Below are positions 1 through 10,336 of a stretch of 64,000 nucleotides of DNA, piece after piece. Within the stretch, counting starts at the first letter, position 1. Every line of letters starts with the position of its first letter. This DNA is from Mucidula mucida (lineage: Eukaryota; Basidiomycota; Agaricomycetes; Agaricales; Physalacriaceae): positions 434,001 to 498,000 of the forward strand of contig JADNYV010000003.1 of NCBI GenBank assembly GCA_015501055.1, in the 5' to 3' direction. A model generated the notes under the pieces. That model did not search any database and was not told the DNA's origin. It worked only from the letters and a program-made list of their open reading frames with translations. The position numbers and the translations under genes were made by a program.

Positions 1-291
1 CGACCATCCAGGCCGACTTGGACAGATTCCAACGACAGAAGGTCGCTGATCTCCGAGAGATGGCGATTTCTATGGCTCGCAGTCATCGTGATTGGTGCAA
101 GAAGGTCGGTTTACTCTGTATTTCTCTTTCAAATTTTTCGAAAATTCTCATTGGTTACCTAGAACTTGGAAGCCTGGGAAGAGGCGAAGAAAGAAATCGA
201 CAAGATCCCAGACCACCCCAACACGGTAAACATGAAGAACACTCCTGTCCAGACTCGGAGAGATTCTACTGCTACGATTAATGGGCGGTGA
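1..291 (+). CDS. Sorting nexin (SNX-BAR), C-terminal fragment
   Basis: Only the 3' end is in the window; the reading frame is open from base 3. Exon 1 (to 104) reads a helical, charged stretch containing ADLREMAISMARSHRDWCKK. An intron at 105-162 (GT...CTAG) joins it to NLEAWEEAKKEIDKIPDHP and a short polar tail ending in TGA at 289-291. This pattern, a membrane-associated helix rich in K/E followed by a tail, matches the end of the C-terminal BAR domain of fungal retromer or endosomal sorting nexins (Vps5/Vps17/Snx type), which tubulate endosomal membranes during retrograde sorting. Which paralog it is cannot be decided from this fragment; Vps17 is a guess. The PX domain would lie left of the window. 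Confidence 0.6.
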
Positions 292-519
292 TTCGTTTCG
301 TACTATGAGAGCATGCTGTATACCAGTGAGCAGTAGTAGTAATTCTTAATACTATTTGGGACTTCGATAGTTGCTTTTGTTCTTGTTATGTTCATATTCT
401 CTGCATTGTTCACTTAGTGGCGATATGGTCACCAACCGGTTTCATCACCAAGATGACAAGATGAACGATCAAGTACAGCGCTCAAACAGCACTTGATCAC
501 ACTCTCCCATAACATTTTC

Positions 520-1591
520 ATGTTTTCGCTCCTGTCCTCCACACTACCATCAATGCTTGGATCAAGCAATGCGAATGAGCAGATTATGCTGATTCTGGTT
601 GGTTTGGTGGGATCAGGCAAGGTATAAAGCTCCCATGATCTCCGTGTCATTCTTTCATTTGAGGACATCTTCAGAGTACCTTTGCACAAGCGCTGCAGGA
701 ACACGTCCCAAAATTTCGCCGATGCAATCAGGATGATCTCGGGGACAGACGCAAAGTAGAACAGCTTGCGCGAGACAGTCTTCGCCAAGGCTATTCCGTG
801 TGCATTGACCGGACGAACTTCAACCAGGCGTGAGTATTTCTTGCTTCTCTGTCAAGCCTAAACTGCCGGGTCATATTGAGACGACGTTCTTTAAGGCAAA
901 GGAGTTATTGGATTGACATAGCACACGAATTCCCCGGAACTTTGATCTTTGTTATTGTGTTTGCGACGCCGTATGAGGTGATGTGCCGTTCATTTTGTGG
1001 TAACGATTTCTTACTATAACCGTATCGTTCCACAGATCTGTGCTCTCCGGCTCAAAGAACGTAAGATCGATTCAAGTGTTACATTGTGTATTATGCCGTG
1101 CACACATGTATCCAATAGGCTCATCTCACCCCACCATCAAGAGTCCGGAGCAAGGTCTGGAGGTCCTCGCGCGCTTTGCGTCTGACTATGTCCCTCCAAT
1201 GAACCATGAGGGCTTTGAGCGCTGTCTTCACCTGACGCCAGATCAGACACCACTTACCTACTCGCAGGATGATGTCTTAGCGATCTTGCAAAGAGTACGG
1301 GATTCCGTACCTGTCCAACCACCGGCGTTTGCCACCGTTCATTCTAGAAGAGGTCCTCGAGGCTCACGTCCCTATCCATACTCCGTGAATCGTGGTGTGC
1401 GCGGTGGCGGATATAGAAGAGGCATCCGCGGGGGATCTATCAGAAACCGAGAAACTGGCGAAGCATTTGCTCACGGACGTGAAACAGATTCACATTCGGC
1501 GTCGGGCAGCTCAGTGGTTTTGCAAAGTCATATTCATGTTGCTGAGCCTGCAGGGGAGGACTCTGAGGCAATTTTGGACAGGCGCGAGTAG
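520..1591 (+). CDS. P-loop kinase, PNKP kinase-domain-like
   Basis: A Walker A motif GLVGSGKST sits close to the N terminus, split by an intron at 622-674. Further exons give RDSLRQGYSVCIDRTNF, QRSYWIDIAHEFPG, and a C-terminal helix-rich part (SPEQGLEVLARFASDY). This order is that of the AAA_33/polynucleotide-kinase fold: P-loop, an Asp-Arg-Thr-Asn (DRTN) motif, then a lid. Four introns are predicted (622-674, about 829-892, 979-1035 and 1064-1119). The phosphatase half of human PNKP is absent, so this is a stand-alone kinase domain; the substrate is unknown and DNA/RNA 5' ends are only a family-based guess. The last 75 residues are Arg/Gly-rich and low in complexity. ATG 520 is the first Met after an in-frame stop; ATG 553 is an alternative. 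Confidence 0.7.
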
Positions 1592-1896
1592 AGGTTTCTG
1601 TGGAATTTTGTCGAATCACACACACTCCCGCTAATTACTGTACTTACTGAACTCCTCCATTGCTTAGTATTTATGTAACTTTGTCATGTATCACGCAGTA
1701 ATAGCGATCAACTGTATGTATTCCCCACCGAGAAATTCTTAGATTGGTAGGTTGAACACTTCGTCAATAGCCGAGGACTACTAGAAAATGTCGGAAGACC
1801 GTGCCTTTGGTGTCGACGTTGGTGATGCACCCTGAAAACGATCAGTGAAAGACAATTAGAGGTTCCGAGTGAAGACAGACACCTGTCAGTCCAAGC
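1592..1896. other. Gap between convergent genes
   Basis: About 300 bases between the 3' ends of the P-loop kinase and the TPR gene. Nothing recognisable is present; it probably holds both 3' UTRs and poly(A) sites. Confidence 0.5.
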
Positions 1897-2859
1897 TCAC
1901 GCTTCCTCTGATTTTTTATCTGACTTTTCCGCGGCCTGCATTCGCTGACCGAGAATTTTGGCGCTGACCTACGATTTATTAGTCTAGGACAATACAGATG
2001 AAGAAGAATGTAAACATTGCGAATGTGCATTGCTGCACGCTCCACGCCACCATCTTTGCTTCGTTTGTACTCTTCCAAAGCCTCCTCGAGGTAGCCGGCT
2101 GAGGTCAAAGTTTTCAGTGACCCTAACATAAAAGATGACAAGGGCTTACTAGCTTCGAACATCACGGCCAAATTGAAAGCGATTTCAGGGTCGCCCGGGG
2201 CAAGCGTAGCAGCAATACTAAGTGATTCATGGTCGGAACGCGGTAAGAGTGGATTCGTGTTGACGTACCGCAGATGGTGCAAGGCGAGTTCCGGACGGGG
2301 TTCAGCACAGACGACATATGCGCTGGCTAAGTCTATTGTGCGAGACACGCGTCAGATACGTCGGAAATGTGCCAGAAATTACATACTCGTGTGTGTGTCT
2401 GGACTCACAGGTTGAAGCTCTATTGATTCTTTCCATATGGCGATGGCCTGGTCGAATTGCTCTGTCCGCGATTATGAGAGGACGGAAGAACTTTATGGGG
2501 GTAAGCAGACTTAGGTGATAAAGCGTGACACCCAGATTGAACAGTATGCTGGCGTCGCGTTTGACCTCTGCGCCACGCTGGTACAAAGCTTTAGCGCCCT
2601 CAAGATCACCTTCTTCTAGTTTCTGAGTCCCTAGTTCGATACAGCGATTCAGTTCAGTCTGCGCCGGATCAGTAGCAGTAGAATATGGAGTGGTAGAGGT
2701 GGCCCATCCTAGCAGAAGTCCCGTTTAGATTTACGCGGCGTGATAGACGGAAAACGCACGCCTAGACGAGCGTAAAGCAGGCAAGGCAGCGCGAGGAGTC
2801 ACGCGGGAAGGGGCCAAAGGGAGCCTGCACCGTACAAGTCGCGAACCAAATTTGAGCAT
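1897..2859 (-). CDS. Mitochondrial TPR-repeat protein
   Basis: Spliced product of about 220 residues. The first exon starts MLKFGSRLVRCRLPLAPSRV, rich in Arg with no acidic residue, a typical mitochondrial presequence. It is followed by TPR units: EEGDLEGAKALYQRG, LFNLGVTLYHLKQFDQAIAI, HTNLASAYVVCAEPRPELAL, GDPEIAFNLAVMFEATGYLE. Six introns of about 45-55 nt fit exactly between repeats and preserve the TPR consensus (for example LYHL/KQFDQA and HT/NLASAY), which strongly supports the model. The protein ends in a Lys/Glu/Ser-rich tail. TPRs mediate protein-protein contact; the partner is unknown. It could act in mitochondrial complex assembly, but that is inference from the presequence only. 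Confidence 0.8.
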
Positions 2860-2964
2860 GAGGAAGACACAAGTCAAGGTGTGAAATTGATTAGCAAGGA
2901 TCACGTGGCAGAAAAAAGTCATCAAATTACTCCTTGTCACCGCCCAGCTCCTTGACTGGCCGCC

Positions 2965-3889
2965 ATGTCGACGTCGTCCAACTCTGACTCTCACCGCAGC
3001 AGCGCTACCGAGTACCTTAGAAATGCTGGTCTTTCACCGCGGTGAGGGCGCTTCGTCGTCATCGGACGGACCCGTTACAGCATCAGACCTGTTAATGGGC
3101 GCGTATGATCCCGCAAAGCTGCACCCGCTCGCAGAATTCGGTGACAAACTAGACTATCTCCTTCTCGAAGATGACAAGACTACCGACGTCCCTGGAGCTG
3201 GGACCCCACTTCCTTCGCGTGGCTGGAGTGACGATTTATGTTATGGAACTGGTACCATGTATCTCGGTGGTGCGTTGGATCTCTTTCACATTACCTCTTT
3301 CGCTTCTTCTTTCTCGCTTCGGGCCTCGTTGTTCTCCCTGAATTCACTCTCACCTTATCGCGACATCTCGCATGTCCCCCTGCTGTACCATCTTTAGTCG
3401 TCCTTATTGTTTTCCTCCGTCACATGCTCACCCTGGTTTACCAAGGTCTCGCTCTTGGGGGTTTCTGGGGCTTGCGTGAAGGTGCTGCAAGGCCGCTTGC
3501 GGTGTCTAATAGCAGGTTACGGATCAACAGTATCCTCAATTCCGTCACTCGTCGAGGCACATTTATTGGCAACTCCGCTGGTGTTCTCGGTCCGTCGATT
3601 TCACTCGCCGATGCTCCTTCACAATTAATCGTTTCGATAGCCCTGGTATACAATGGAGTAAACTCCTCAATTGACTCTGCCAGAGGGAAACACGATATAC
3701 TCGGAAGCATGGGGGCTGGTGGTCTTACGGGAGCTCTCTACAAGTCAACTGGTACGTTCCTTGTGTTTCTGGCGTTCATTTATCCGTGATCTTCACACCT
3801 TTTCAGCCGGAATAAAACCAGCGCTCACAGCCGCCATTTTCATGTCTGGTTGCGCAGGAGTTTGGAGTTACGTTAAAAAGATTGTTTAA
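2965..3889 (+). CDS. TIM23: Mitochondrial import inner membrane translocase subunit Tim23
   Basis: Tim23 forms the presequence translocase channel (TIM23 complex) in the inner membrane. Diagnostic segments: AKLHPLAEFGDKLDYLLLED, PSRGWSDDLCYGTGTMYLG, then the Tim17/22/23 membrane domain with GLALGGFWGLREG, NSVTRRGTFIGNSAG, DSARGKHDILGSMGAGGLTG, and the last helix ending SYVKKIV. These align in order with yeast Tim23, including the conserved RGW-DDLCYGTG block. Introns at about 3272-3446, 3591-3639 and 3752-3806. Oddity: the conserved N-terminal words TEYLRNAGLS are in the frame of ATG 2965, but that frame hits TGA at 3046-3048, while the rest is in a different frame open from ATG 3023. Either the sequence carries an indel near 3040 or translation starts at 3023. 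Confidence 0.93.
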
Positions 3890-4462
3890 CCATTAGATCA
3901 TCTGTCCTTCACTAATGAACCCCTCTCTTCTTTACCCTTCTGAGCTTGTGAGCACAAGTCTTTGTATTTCTATACGACTTCGTTGATGCCTACCCATCAG
4001 TTGTCTTTTTCAGTTAGTTCGCGGCATATCGTTTGCCATATCAGGGCCCCGATCTCTGACATACTTCCAGAACCTTAAGTGATGTGTCTTCAACCTCGTT
4101 TTATTCCCTCGATGGCATTGGACGTCATCCCTTCGGCGAAAGGATATAAATGTTGGTTTCTCTGAAGCCACATTCTGATTTAGCTGTGCATTGCCACGTA
4201 CGCCAGCTACTGGTACTCGCCAGCTAGAGATGGCTCATCTTTTCACGCTTCTCACGTCCCTGCACCACCGTTCCGTTCACGACTTTGAAGATCGTTACGC
4301 CCCTCATGATATCTATTTTGTTGGTCTTCCGGCTCTCGCGCCATCCCACATGCTTGTCCATGATCTCCGGCAACGTCGTAAAATGAGGGCTAGTTTATTG
4401 TTTTCCTCTACTGCGTACCGGTTACTGACGTTCCTTAGTCCCGTTGCGACGCAGTCGTGAAG
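3890..4462. other. Gene-free stretch with candidate TATA box
   Basis: Between TIM23 and the velvet gene. A TATAAA at 4145-4150 may serve the velvet gene. Short open frames at 4191-4460 could include an unrecognised first exon or upstream ORFs of the velvet gene; I cannot support any specific one. Confidence 0.4.
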
Positions 4463-5534
4463 ATGCATCAACGCGTGTTTGCTCATACAAAAATCCATCG
4501 CCAGACATCACGAGCAAAATACCTCAATATTTCGGCTTGCCGATACACACGCGTCTCTAAATGCATGCGAGTTAGTATTGACCCTACTCAATCGCCACAG
4601 TCCTTTACTAGTCAGAGTTTTGCGCCGAGTAACCTCCAGTCTTCTTCGGCCTCCTCCGGGCAAGGCTCTTCCTCACGTCCACCTCCACTCGGCCATACCA
4701 GGTCATATCCTCGCATTCGGGTGGCGTCTCTTTTGTCTAATGATCATCCCAAGTACATATTTGGAATCTCGTTTTTCTATCGTTCCCCTCATATTCATTT
4801 TCAGACCGAATCATTATCATCTAGAAGTCATTCAACATCCGATAAAAACAGCCGAATTTCGCAACGCTAGTCTGTCCAGATTACCGCTAACTCCGCCACT
4901 TGTTGCGCGACTGACTGTGAGTGATGCAAGGGGAACGGTCTTCGTCCCGTGAGTGATGCCCTTATTGTCTTCCTCTTTGACATCGCTGATCGCCCCACGA
5001 TGTCACAGTGAAGACGAGCTACCATTCCTTATTACACATCTATCTCTTTACCCAGTTACTGGGGAGAGGCGCGTTGATGCCAATTGGCAAAGCGAGCAGG
5101 GCCCACCTATCCTCTATGGAAATCTTGTTTCCGCTGTGGATGTCCTTGAGGATTTACAGGGTAATATGGGATTATTCTTTCTCTTTCCCGATGTCAGTAT
5201 ACGGTGGCAGGGACGTTTTCGTCTGAGAGTCTCGCTCTTGAAAATTGGAAGGCGAGTCGTTTTGCCAGTTGTGAAAAATAGTTTTATTCATTAATTATAG
5301 TCCGTTTAGCACAGATTCATCGGGTCATGTCAGAATGGCTGAGACCACCGAATTCCTCACTAGCGCCGACACGAACCCTTTCGAGGTTGTCTCGCAAGAT
5401 CAGTATACTGCTCTAGGTAGGTCATCGTCTCCAGATAATCATGGTTTTCTGAGATGGTTTAAGGACATACACGACTGACCCAGGCCTTCCTTCGGCAGGG
5501 CGCAAGAATGTTTTCTTTCCTGCCGCAGACCTAG
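4463..5534 (+). CDS. Velvet-domain regulatory protein
   Basis: Velvet proteins are fungal DNA-binding/regulatory factors coordinating development and secondary metabolism. The velvet fold is seen as HYHLEVIQHPIKTAEF, LPLTPPLVARLTVSD, then DELPFLITHLSLYPVTGERR, ILYGNLVSAVDVLEDLQGNMG, FFLFPDVSIRWQGRFRLRVSL and a last segment with SGHVRMAETTEF. A Ser/Pro/Gln-rich N-terminal tail (SPQSFTSQSFAPSNLQSSSA) precedes it, joined through a clean 51-nt intron at about 4753-4804. Further introns at about 4949-5007 and 5250-5299. The very C terminus is unsure: AFLRQGARMFSF before TAG 5532-5534 looks right but is out of phase with the preceding exon, so a base may be missing near 5415. The start is also uncertain; ATG 4463 is one candidate. 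Closest to VosA/VelB-type single-velvet proteins by feel; the subclass is not settled. Confidence 0.8.
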
Positions 5535-5893
5535 TCCGCCATTCTTTAAACCCTTCGTTCTACTTGAAGAGACTTCGACTTTGCTTCATCTTTCGTTCGG
5601 AAATACCATTGTAGACCTTCGTTACATCATTTCGTACTTGTACCACAGGTCGATTATGTTTATTGCCTTCGTCTTCAAATCATCTCAATGCACTTTTTCG
5701 ATTATTTTCCAGACAGATCAACTGCGCAGCTACGGTACAGCCATCGGTGATCGCGGTGAGCTGTTTTGTGCCGCTTTCTGTAATTTTTTGGCGAGAAGGG
5801 CGATGCAGAGAAGCTGCGGCACGTGACTTATATGGAATATATAAGCAGTTGATCAATTCCTTTCGGCCTTCCCACAACAACGACTCGAACGCA
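5535..5893. promoter_or_regulatory. Upstream region of the CYSTM gene with E-box and TATA box
   Basis: A palindromic CACGTG E-box lies at 5820-5825 and a TATATAAG element at 5838-5845, about 50 bases before the ATG at 5894. This is an unusually clear core promoter for this window and fits a gene with strong or inducible expression. The rest (5535-5815) holds no supported gene. Confidence 0.5.
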
Positions 5894-6464
5894 ATGTCCG
5901 CTAACGATTATTATGGAAACAACAAACCGCAAGGTGGCCAGTACTACCCGCCACAAGGTGCATTGTCTGCTTTGCTCCACGATTATCAGCGTCGAACTTT
6001 TTCTAGGACCGCCACCTGGGCAAGGTTATTACCCACAGGTTTGCACAATCTTCCGGAGCCTCGAGGCACCTAATCATTTAAACCTCTCAGCAACCCCAAC
6101 AGCCCCAACAATCGTATCAAGGGTATCCTCAGCAACCTAATTACGTGAGGCTCTCAATTCATTGTTGTCGCTTTCATTCTCAATGGTGTACGAAGGGTGG
6201 TGGATATCCACAGCAAGGGTACCAGCCTCAGCAGCAGCCTCAGACTGTAATTGTGTACGTGCGACGTCTTCAAACCTGCGTTTGGTTCTGATATTTCTGC
6301 AGACAGCAGCCCGAGAAAGGTGGAGGAGGAGCGGCTGGTGGAGGATGCATGGCATGCTTGGCCGGGATGTGTCTTTGCTGCTGTGCCGAAGGTGCGTTGT
6401 CGCAACATTCAATGCGTTGTGGTGACCTAATGACTTGCTAGAAATCTGTGATTGCATTTTCTAA
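5894..6464 (+). CDS. CYSTM-type cysteine-rich tail protein
   Basis: Small protein (about 90 residues) from six exons. The first two thirds are Gly/Pro/Gln/Tyr repeats (GGQYYPPQ, GYYPQQPQQPQQ, GGGYPQQGYQ), followed by GGGCMACLAGMCLCCCAEE and the end ICDCIF. The Cys-rich hydrophobic segment after a Q/G/Y/P tail is the CYSTM (cysteine-rich transmembrane module) layout, associated in plants and yeast with membrane location and stress tolerance. Introns at about 5960-6008, 6040-6090, 6141-6196, 6255-6302 and 6391-6441 are all GT-AG, and joining them keeps the repeat phase. The upstream TATA and E-box suggest regulated, abundant expression. The function is inferred from composition only. Confidence 0.75.
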
Positions 6465-6930
6465 GTAACCGTTCAGCAAGCATGTTGGAGGTCCCGGCAT
6501 GTCTCGTTCACCTCGGACTTCTCCCGCGCCTTCTATCGCCGCTGTTGAAAGTTTCCTACTCGTCTTGTATACAGATTTCTGTTTGTTTCATCTAGTACAT
6601 ATCATGATAGCGTGTATGCCTATATCCATGAAGGACTCTTCAGAGACCGTTTCCTAATGTTATTCTCGAGTGTAGCCTCGTTAATGACCGATCCATAGGA
6701 GCACAAACGTAGACCTGGTTTTGTAAGACGAAGAATGAAGAATGCGAACTACTCATGTATGCATTATCTTGGGCGAGACGCCACACAAGGATTGCTTGCG
6801 TCGCTCGAGTCCAGACTGGGTAAATCAAATTACGAAGAATCGCCGGGTTGTGATTGGTCACTGGCATCCCGAGGTATTCCGCCGCCAAACTCGTGACAGC
6901 TACTTTCTATTCTTTCCGCCAACGACGAAA
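6465..6930. other. Gap between CYSTM gene and CYT1
   Basis: About 465 bases. Open frames here (for example 6640-6888 reverse strand) have no recognisable similarity or coding bias that I can defend. It presumably contains the CYSTM 3' UTR and the CYT1 promoter. Confidence 0.4.
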
Positions 6931-8239
6931 ATGCTTGCAAGGCTGCCCGCTACGGCCTTGAAGAATGCTGGCGTCTTGAGAGCGTCGGTATCGACCTTGA
7001 AGGCAGGCTCCCGGTCGACTGGGGTGCGTCGTCCAACAGAAAACTCTGCAGACCATCTCATCCTAGACACAGGTCCGCTTCGCCTCCTCAAATGCGCGTT
7101 CAACTTCGAACGCTTTTGAGGTTTGTTTTTCTTCTGCGCCTCCAAGTAGTGCTCTAATTGTCATAGTCATTCGTCAACTCAAACATAACGCTCGCGTCGG
7201 CGTCACTACTGACAGTGGGCACCATCGCCTGGTATACCCATGTATATGGCACGCTCCCCTTCATTGGTGAGGCTCACGCCAGCCACCTCAGCGATGAAGG
7301 TCTTCACCCACCCGCGTACCCCTGGCCTCAGCAGGGTCTTTTAGACACTTTCGACCATGCTAGGTTCGTCCAGCTGTCGCTATTACGACCTGCTACCGAC
7401 GTGATTAAACCTTTTTAGCATCCGCCGCGGCTACACGGTATACCGTGAAGTTTGCGCCGCCTGCCATTCTCTGGACCGCATCGCCTGGCGCACTCTGGTT
7501 GGCGTGTCGCACACTGCTGACGAGGCGCGTGCTATGGCTGAAGAGGTTGAATACCAGGACGGTCCCAACGACGAGGGAGAGATGTTCATGCGTCCTGGAA
7601 AGCTCGCTGATTACATGCCCCCTCCCTACCCCAATGAGGAGGCCGCGCGCGCCGGCAATGCTGGTGCTTTACCTCCCGACCTCAGCCTGATGGCTAAGGC
7701 TCGTCATGGCGGTCCGGTACGCGTCTTTGTTGCTCAACCATTAACCTTGTGTCTAATCCATTCCTCAGGATTACATTTTCGCGCTTCTGACTGGATACGT
7801 TGACGCTCCTGCTGGTGTTGAGATCCGAGAAGGCATGAACTACAACCCCTTCTTCCCCGGTGGAGCGATCTCTATGGCCCGTGTTCTTTTCGATGGCTTG
7901 GTCGAGTATGACGATGGTAGGTATCTATGCATCAGCGTCTTTCGTGTTTTCATTATCTCACGTAGGAACTCCGGCGACAACCTCTCAAATGGCCAAGGAC
8001 GTTGTGACTTTCTTGCACTGGGCAGCAGAGCCAGAACATGACGAGAGGAAGAAGTATGGTATCAAGGCCGTCGTGCTCTTATCGACTCTTTTCGTCATCA
8101 GCATCTACGTTAAGCGCTTCAAGTGGGGCCCGATTAAAAACAGGAAAATTTGTGAGCCACTACCTCTTCGCCAAAGTTCAACGTGTATTGACGCGTTTTT
8201 GTAGTCTACGACCCTCCTTCAGACAAGGGAGTTCATTAG
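6931..8239 (+). CDS. CYT1: Cytochrome c1, complex III
   Basis: Haem-c subunit of the ubiquinol-cytochrome c reductase, inner mitochondrial membrane. N-terminal presequence [20 protein letters not shown], then a hydrophobic sorting segment ([17 protein letters not shown]). The haem-binding CxxCH is in [16 protein letters not shown] at about 7453-7467. Later family blocks are [51 protein letters not shown] (axial Met), and the C-terminal membrane anchor [19 protein letters not shown] followed by a basic tail. Introns lie at about 7075-7165, 7364-7418, 7718-7769, 7918-7966 and 8151-8200. Length (about 320 residues) is normal. The frame is unbroken throughout. Confidence 0.96.
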
Positions 8240-8436
8240 AAAGGTGCACTGTGTAGTCTAGATACCGGGTCCAATAATTAATTCCATTGGTCGATTGAAT
8301 TTGGTGTTGTTTGTTGAATACCTAACCTTGCCTCCCAACTTGCACTTGAGCGCACGATATTTCCGTCGTCTTATACTTTTCTCGTCCATCTTTCTATTAC
8401 CGCAGCTCGTTTTCCATCATATCGCCCACGAAAGAG

Positions 8437-10176
8437 ATGTCTGCAGCGTCGTGGCCGCCACAACTCAAGTGAGGCGACCAGCGCATGTGCTGTACTTACT
8501 GACTACCCCCCAGAGACTGGGTCGCAAAATGCCTGGGGCAAATGACGGACAGCAACAAATCGGAGGCCCAGGCGGAACTAAGAAAGGTAATTGCTGACGC
8601 CTTCGCGGCTCAAACGTTGTGGACGACGGACTGGGCCGGCGTTCAACTGCAAAGGTTCCGTTCTGTGCATTGTGCTTTCGCTATCTCATGCCGTTGATAC
8701 CTCTTACAGTCTACTACCAAAACCCCCGCCGTCGATAACTAATCTCAAGCGCAAAACGTGTGTCATGTATGGTGTTGCCAGAATTTCTCAAATGACCCTC
8801 CTCCTAGCGTCGAATCTCCCGCTCCGGCACCCATCAGCAAAAAGACCAAGAAAGCTGCCAAGCTTGCTGCTTCATCCTCTTCCTCGGACTTTAGCGATCC
8901 TGCAGCTCTGAATAGGCGCGCACAACGTTTTCAACGGGAACACGATATCGAACGACAGAAATCACTCAAGTCGAATCATTTGCAATTCCAGACCTCATCT
9001 CGAATATCACTATATGGCAGTCGTGAGGACTCTGTGGCCGACCCGGTAAGAACCTATACTTCATTCCAGGACGCCTCATCTTCATTTATACGCAGAATGT
9101 AATCGATTGGGACAGACACACCATAGTCGGCACCTCCACGACCTTATTTAAAGATTATCTTCGCCTCACTTCGGTACGCTCATTCATGTTGCTCTAGCAT
9201 ATGGTCGCTCACTGTGAACGTAGGAGCCAAAACCTGAACAAATTCGCCCATATCCTATCCTACAACAAACACTCGTCGAACTGAAGAAACGATGGAAGGA
9301 CAAGAGCTCTTATGATTGGATATGTAACCAGTTCAAGAGTCTTCGCCAGGATTTGACGGTACGCGTTCGTCCGCTGTACGTCCCTTGCCCTTCATGTTTC
9401 CAGGTGCAACGCATCAAAAATGATTTTACTGTCAAAGTGTACGAAATTCATGCTCGTATCGCCCTAGAAAGCGTACGTTCAAGCCCATTCCTTTTGACTT
9501 CTGCCCTCACGAGATGTGTTAGAACGATATGGTCGAATTCAATCAATGTCAATCTACTTTGAAAAACTTATACGAACTCGGTATACCCGGAGAGCAAAGC
9601 GAATTTACTGCCTATCGAATTCTCATGCTGTTACATGGGCGTAACAGAAGTGGTGTGTTTTCATGATTACAATATTTCTCTTTGATAACAAGCTGTCCGT
9701 AGAATTAAATCTCTACGTAGGTCAGCTAACTCGTCAACAGAAGGAGGACCCAGTGGTACAACACGCTTTATCTGTTCAACGGGCTCTGACGATGGGCAAC
9801 TATCACTCTCTTTTCAAGTTATATATGGGTGCTCCTAAAATGGGCGGCTACATTATGGATCATCTCATAGCACGAGAACGAGCCAAGGCGTTAATCGTGA
9901 TCTCTAAAGCGTCAGTGGCCCGATTTTTTCGTCCCACTTTAATCTCATCCTGCATACAGTTACAAAGTTATCCCGCTCAATTTCCTCCATAAAGAGCTTG
10001 CGTTTAGCTCCCTTGAAGAGACGCTCACCTTTTTGTCGGAACACTCGGTCGCAACGTACACAAACCCCAACAGCTCGGATAAGGACAAAATTCTTGATCT
10101 CAAGTCTGCATCGTCAGACCTGCTGAAGGCGTATGACGTGAAATACAGGAGAGTCAATATCAAAGGCGCAATATAG
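8437..10176 (+). CDS. THP3: SAC3/GANP-domain protein, THP3/LENG8-like
   Basis: N-terminal part low in complexity with a Lys/Ser-rich stretch (ISKKTKKAAKLAASSSS). Conserved core: PAALNRRAQRFQREHD, VIDWDRHTIVGTSTTLFKDY, LRLTSEPKPEQIRPYPILQ, YDWICNQFKSLRQDLTVQRI, FTVKVYEIHARIALES, then helical repeats with EFNQCQSTLKNLY, and a winged-helix end (YKVIPLNFLHKELAF). The YLRLTS-PxP-xxRP-LxxTL-LK and FKSxRQDLTVQ-I blocks are the signature of the SAC3/GANP superfamily; the N-terminal layout and length (about 450 residues) fit Thp3/LENG8, which acts with Csn12 in transcription elongation and pre-mRNA processing. About nine short introns; a 51-nt one at 8759-8809 removes an otherwise open segment. Confidence 0.9.
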
Positions 10177-10336
10177 CCTTTCCTCTGCACTTGTAACTTC
10201 ACTTACTTTTCAACTATCATTATTGTTTCCTTTCTCACTTTCGATCTCGTCCTGAACACGCATTTCTCTTCTCAACCTCGCCACTGCATCGTCGTTCGTG
10301 CACCAAAACATTACTACATCACGAAGATCAAGACGT

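Noticed and set aside
6900..7145. Reverse-strand open frame at the CYT1 start
   Set aside because: Antisense to the presequence exon of CYT1; no protein features.
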